64,000 bases of DNA from Protonemura montana. Its lineage: Eukaryota > Arthropoda > Insecta > Plecoptera > Nemouridae. Made by a program: the position numbers and the translations under genes. The notes under the pieces are model-generated. The model was not told the origin of the DNA. It was given only the letters and a program-made list of their open reading frames with translations, and made no database searches. The DNA is taken from contig OX387603.1 of NCBI GenBank assembly GCA_947568835.1, forward strand, positions 21,910,651-21,974,650, in the 5' to 3' direction. Shown piece by piece: positions 60,212 to 64,000 of the stretch (the first letter of the stretch is position 1; each line of letters opens with the position of its first letter).

Positions 60212-60948
60212 GGGTAAAACTGCAGTATACCGCCACACAACTAATCCTGGTCGGATTGCTTTTTTGTTGGTATATTTGGATTCCTTGTTCAATTTTAAGT
60301 CGATATGGGTCGGGGGACATGTGCGGCGACGCCTTTTTTGGATGTAGTTGCTGTTTGAAGTTGAAGGTTTCTTGCGTTTTCCGTCGGGTTACACTGTTCA
60401 TAATGGTGGCTATTTGTCAGGTGGTCGTTTGTTATGGTTTCGTGAACAGGGATGCCAACTGTTTGGTGAATTCCCTCAATGCCTTGCTCGAATGCCAGCC
60501 CCGGAACCGATGGGTTCTTGGGGGTACCGGTACCTTTCGCCCCCGCATGAAAGCAATGGGTGAGTGAGACCAGGCAAATGATACTAATGCCATGCTTGAC
60601 GTGAGTGCGGAGGTGGAAAAAATTGTCCCGGCCAAACCCCTATCGAAACTAGGTCAGGGCGGGCATGCATTTTATGTGAGGCCGCACTCTGTTTTTGTTG
60701 GGGATTTTTCAGTTGGTATGACTGAGAAACGGCTGTTTCGAAAAGATGGCGGCCAGATTTGGTGGAATGTCATAGAATTCAATTTATTCCCTCAAATATC
60801 TTCGAAAAAGTAGCTTTTCTTTTCTATTTTCTTTTCTTTTCTTAAATTTTCTAATGTTTTAAAAAAACAGGGTCAGAAAACTCTGTTTTTTTAATTTCAC
60901 CTTGAAATTTTCAGGTCGCGGGTGTGGCGGTATACTGCAGTTTTACCC
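60212..60948 (+). mobile_element. Non-autonomous DNA transposon with 27-bp TIRs
   Basis: The first and last 27 bp (60212-60238 and 60922-60948) are perfect inverted repeats. They start GGGTAAAACTGCAG and continue TATACCGCCACAC. A perfect ATTTTT duplication flanks both ends, so the insertion is recent. At 737 bp it cannot encode a full transposase and must be moved in trans. One + frame is open across most of the interior (60241 to 60813) except for a single TGA at 60565-60567. The two halves look more protein-like than other frames, but I do not recognise them. Near the right end lie a T/C-rich stretch and a hairpin (TTAAAAAAACAG/CTGTTTTTTTAA, 60859-60894). A 6-bp duplication is known for Maverick/Polinton, IS3EU and Dada elements, but the GGG..CCC ends do not fix a superfamily. 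Confidence 0.85.
60241..60813 (+). pseudogene. Interrupted open frame inside the transposon, unknown
   Basis: The frame reads through from the inner edge of the left TIR to a stop at 60811-60813, broken once by TGA at 60565. The N-terminal part is Cys- and hydrophobic-rich. The part after the stop contains a polar stretch with EVEKIVPAKP and a Gly-His-rich segment. It could be a decayed piece of the parent element's protein or a captured host fragment. I recognise no family and cannot exclude chance. Confidence 0.25.
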
Positions 60949-60954
60949 ATTTTT
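60949..60954 (+). repeat. 6-bp target-site duplication, right
   Basis: ATTTTT follows the CCC terminus and matches the copy at 60206-60211 exactly. Confidence 0.85.
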
Positions 60955-63900
60955 GTATCGCTAGTAAACGTTAAACGAATTCGTTAGACTGCTCGTGAAA
61001 AGGAAAAAAAACGACTAGAAAATGACATTTCAAACGACAAGTCAATTCAAAAGGCGCTCTAATGTCAAATAAGTTATTGTATTTTCATTTCACGGCCCCA
61101 GTTACTTTTTACGCCGCGCCCCATTGATTTGCGATTTTGTGTCGAGCACAAGCAACTCGAGGAGCAATGCGATATCGGTGCGCCCATCCTCTCAAAGCAC
61201 GCTTTACGTCCTACATAATTCGCCCCCGAGTCAGCCCCGTGGCAACGGGATGCTTCACCTGAAGTTCTCGATGTTGGTGGCGAGCTGCCCGTGATTGTCG
61301 TCGCCCTCGCCTGGACCCAAAGCTCGCTGAGTCGGCTGCGCATAAAGCACCCGGTCGGTCGGGTGCTCTTCATGGGATCGCCTCCGTCGGACTTTGCCGC
61401 TATAGCAAATTGGGACACTCCTTTTGCTCTGAGAAGTCCGTTGATTTGCTCCGAAGGGCGCCGTCATGTACCCAGCTCGGCGAAGTGCAGTCAACGTCAT
61501 CTAATCAAGTGAAAATCCTTTTGCAAGTCCACTTCAATAGGACCAGCCAAACGATGGGTCGTAACGTTGGAAGTAGATTTAGAAAAGCGTTTTCGTCGAC
61601 TTGCCGATTTACGGAATTAAACGCGACAATGTTAACTGTTTGCCCGTGCAGCTGGTTTGCGGTTAGAGGTTGACATACTGGAATTGCGGCTACATTCGAT
61701 CATTTTTCATGCGCGGAAGTGTATCGCGCGACCACATTTTCGGCGTACCAAATAGCGCATAATTCGGGGGGAATTTTATTAGACTCTTTATGCGTATTCG
61801 CAAAAGCATGAAGATGCGATCATCAATCATCGTGAACCGTTTAACGCATCGCAAGCACGCACACGCACGCGGGGCGCGATATGCAATTGATGAAGTGTCG
61901 AACGCTGGCGGAACCGATTGAATCCGTCACCAAAAAAGGGGTGCAGCCCACGTAGTAAAAACCTATTGCTTCTCGCTTATCGAGGTGATCATAATGGTCG
62001 CAATAAACTTTGCCTGGTCAATGTGTTTTCAGCGGCCTCGTTCGGTCGTTGACGCCGTGCAACTGATGTTAATCGTCGCTTCGCCTCTCGATCCAGGGGA
62101 AAATACGGCGAGGATAAAATTTGATGTATAAACTCATCAAGAAATGTGGCGTTTCAATGGAAAAATGCGTGCAAGAGAAAAATAAAAAATTAATAACTAC
62201 GGGGCACCGCCCTTTCAATTCATAAACTAATATTTTTGGGGTGTATAATTGGGTTGTCCGGCTTTTGGAAATGATGAGACATGAGTTCTGCTTTAGACGT
62301 TTGAATGCAAACTAGACGGCAAAGTTTACGGCCAGGAAACTTGGTTCATATTTGAGTCCACCCAGTTTTGAAAACTTGATTCGTGAATCAAAACCGAGTG
62401 CCAGCGGTATCAGTTTTAATCCCATTTCTCGAGTTAGAGTTGCACTTCTCGAGTCCAGTCAGTGCCCCAGCTCGGTCTGCTCCCCGGCGCGGAATGGCCA
62501 ACATTTTGATGCGCTCGGGCTGCACGGCGCAGACATACTTTACCCAGTAACCAGGCAATTCATTGTGCAAGACAGGTGAGTCCGAGCATACTACCGACAT
62601 CCATCTCAGCGTGCAAAGCATCAACTGAAATTAGGCATAAATATCAAAGGAATCATCTTGTTGTGTTGCGCCGCTTTATTCCCTGCCTTTGTTTTTGTTT
62701 TCAATTGTGTCTTCTGCCAAGATTCTCCGGAGAATTCTTTTGGACCGTGCCAAACGGTTGGACACCCTCACTTTCGCATAATCGAGTTTTAAAAAAAGAT
62801 CTCCACACTAATAATATCTGAAAGTTGTAAAATAAAAATAAAACTGTCCGCGTGCAGTCAACAACAACAGCTCGACAACATTGTGGTTTCAACAAGTAGC
62901 TATAGCCGCCGCTCTTCTGGCCTATCTTGGGATACTAATCTGTGACAGACCGCGTAATTCAGTCGTCCCTTTTTCCGTTCTGAACTCGCCGACCGCGAGA
63001 GAACATTTCGCGATTAAAATTATATCCCGCGCGGCGCTCGGCGAGCCAACCTTTGCCAGCTCGCGTCATACAGAAACACATTCCATAATTTCGAAATTCC
63101 ACATTATGAATTGTCCTATTGTTTAATAGCACAAACAGATGTAGTTACGTCCTATACCTACCCGTGCGATGCGGATGCGGGTAGGATATGAGGACAAAAA
63201 GTAGAACAGGCCATACATTTTGGGCGAATAAAACGAGAACAAAAAAAGGGAAAACTAGACTGCAAAGTTCCTCCTAGTTGCCTGTTTCTTCCCGAAACAT
63301 CCGGGGCCGTATATTTATAGACCACGGTTCAACCCATTCGGGATGCTGTATTATGTTTTACTGGCGTCTTGTTACTGGAGCCGCTGCTTTAGCTGAGAAA
63401 GGGAAAGGGATAGACCGGGCTAAGATATAAGATCTAGCCACGGTGCATCACGAGATGTGTGTATTATTATACCCACATAACATTATGTTATCTTAGGTCA
63501 CTGGATGTCAACCCAATATCGCCTATATGTGTGTTGTAATAAACCTCCTGGGTGTAGTTATTAGGAAGTCCTTCTTGCCATTGCCTTGTTTTTCACCTGG
63601 TAAAGAGTTTTTTTTCCCTTTAACCTCAATACGTGAAATTCACGTGTGCCTTTATGGTTTTTGCAGTTGCTCTGCAATAATCTCGCGATGTGTTTAAACC
63701 ATGATTCTGTCTTCCATTACTGTGGTCATAAAACTTCTTAATTTTGTGAGGGAGATATTAAATTCCATTGAGATTGCGATAAAAGCTATTGGGTAACTGA
63801 ACCTTTGTCATGTTCTAAACACAAAAGTAAAAAATAGTTATAAACTATTAAATACAACTTTGCTGAATACCATGTCAAAAACTTCAGCGTGCATGGAGCT

Positions 63901-64000
63901 GTGGAATGACTCCAAGTTATTTGACCATCAAAAATATACTTTGACGTATTTCAACTATAAGATGATATGCTCATCGAGTAAATGTCCCACCTTCCAGCTT
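60955..64000. other. Mostly non-coding; GC-richer part at 61.1-62.6 kb may hold exons
   Basis: From about 61080 to 61510 several frames on both strands are open together. A minus frame (61255-61500) has G/C-ending codons over its last ~15 codons and ends at AG/GTGAAG. At 62575/62576 ACAG/GTGAGT is an excellent + strand donor, but no matching acceptor is clear. A hairpin lies at 63149-63195. From 63.2 kb on the DNA is ordinary and AT-richer. No gene can be called. Confidence 0.5.
63149..63195. repeat. Hairpin with CCTACCCG/CGGGTAGG arms
   Basis: CCTACCCG (63157-63164) and CGGGTAGG (63178-63185) are perfect inverted repeats around a 13-nt loop. The outer GTCCTATA and ATATGAGGAC extend the pairing imperfectly. 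It is not at the end of a T run, so it is not a Pol III terminator. Confidence 0.7.

Overview
This window looks like intergenic or, more probably, deep intronic DNA of an arthropod. The best lineage clue is a 5S-rRNA-derived SINE at 44499-44937. Its 5S part carries GATCACCGAAGTTAAGC and GGATGGGTGACC, which as I recall them are the insect/crustacean forms of 5S rRNA rather than the vertebrate forms. CpG is frequent and not visibly depleted, as expected of a weakly methylated genome. The longest open frames are only 142-158 codons. For 64 kb read in six frames a handful of that size is expected by chance. I recognise no protein family in any frame, so no confident CDS is called, and the open frames are treated as chance unless a splice signal supports them.

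The strongest indirect sign of a gene is on the + strand. Three sites join a full 3' splice site (pyrimidine tract plus YAG) directly to a 5' splice site (GTRNGT): 20010/20011, 36452/36453 and 56769/56770, about 16.4 and 20.3 kb apart. This is the arrangement of recursive-splicing ratchet points in very long introns. I saw no comparable site on the - strand. The last site has a TACTAAT branch-point match and a second 5' splice site 60 nt downstream, which makes either an RS-exon or a real 60-nt cassette exon.

The rest is mobile and repetitive DNA. There are four copies of the 5S-derived SINE: one full-length with a 10-bp target-site duplication, two fused head to tail at 30.0-30.7 kb, and one 5'-truncated at 55.3 kb. 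Four tRNA-like SINE heads lie at 17.6, 35.5, 54.0 and 58.1 kb. A compact DNA transposon at 60212-60948 has perfect 27-bp terminal inverted repeats and a perfect 6-bp target duplication. A ~50-bp-arm inverted repeat lies at 17.85-17.98 kb. A divergent direct duplication sits at 3.16-3.57 kb, and a 13-bp minisatellite at 49.9 kb.

Two signals fit no standard category. One is a ~28-bp dispersed motif (core GCRGCCCGCARAGCAA) found six times, three of them in near-regular spacing at 45.5-45.9 kb. The other is a set of about fifteen short islands dense in GGCGTC/GACGCC and CGACG, scattered through the whole window in otherwise moderate-GC DNA.

Layout: 1-17 kb, unannotatable unique DNA with simple repeats; 17.6-20.5 kb, tRNA-like element, inverted repeat, first ratchet candidate and two CG islands; 20.5-30 kb, unique; 30-30.7 kb, SINE pair; 30.7-44 kb, unique with the second ratchet candidate; 44-50 kb, full-length SINE, motif cluster and minisatellite; 50-64 kb, tRNA SINE, truncated SINE, third ratchet candidate, DNA transposon and a GC-richer end (61-62.6 kb) that may hold exons I cannot prove.
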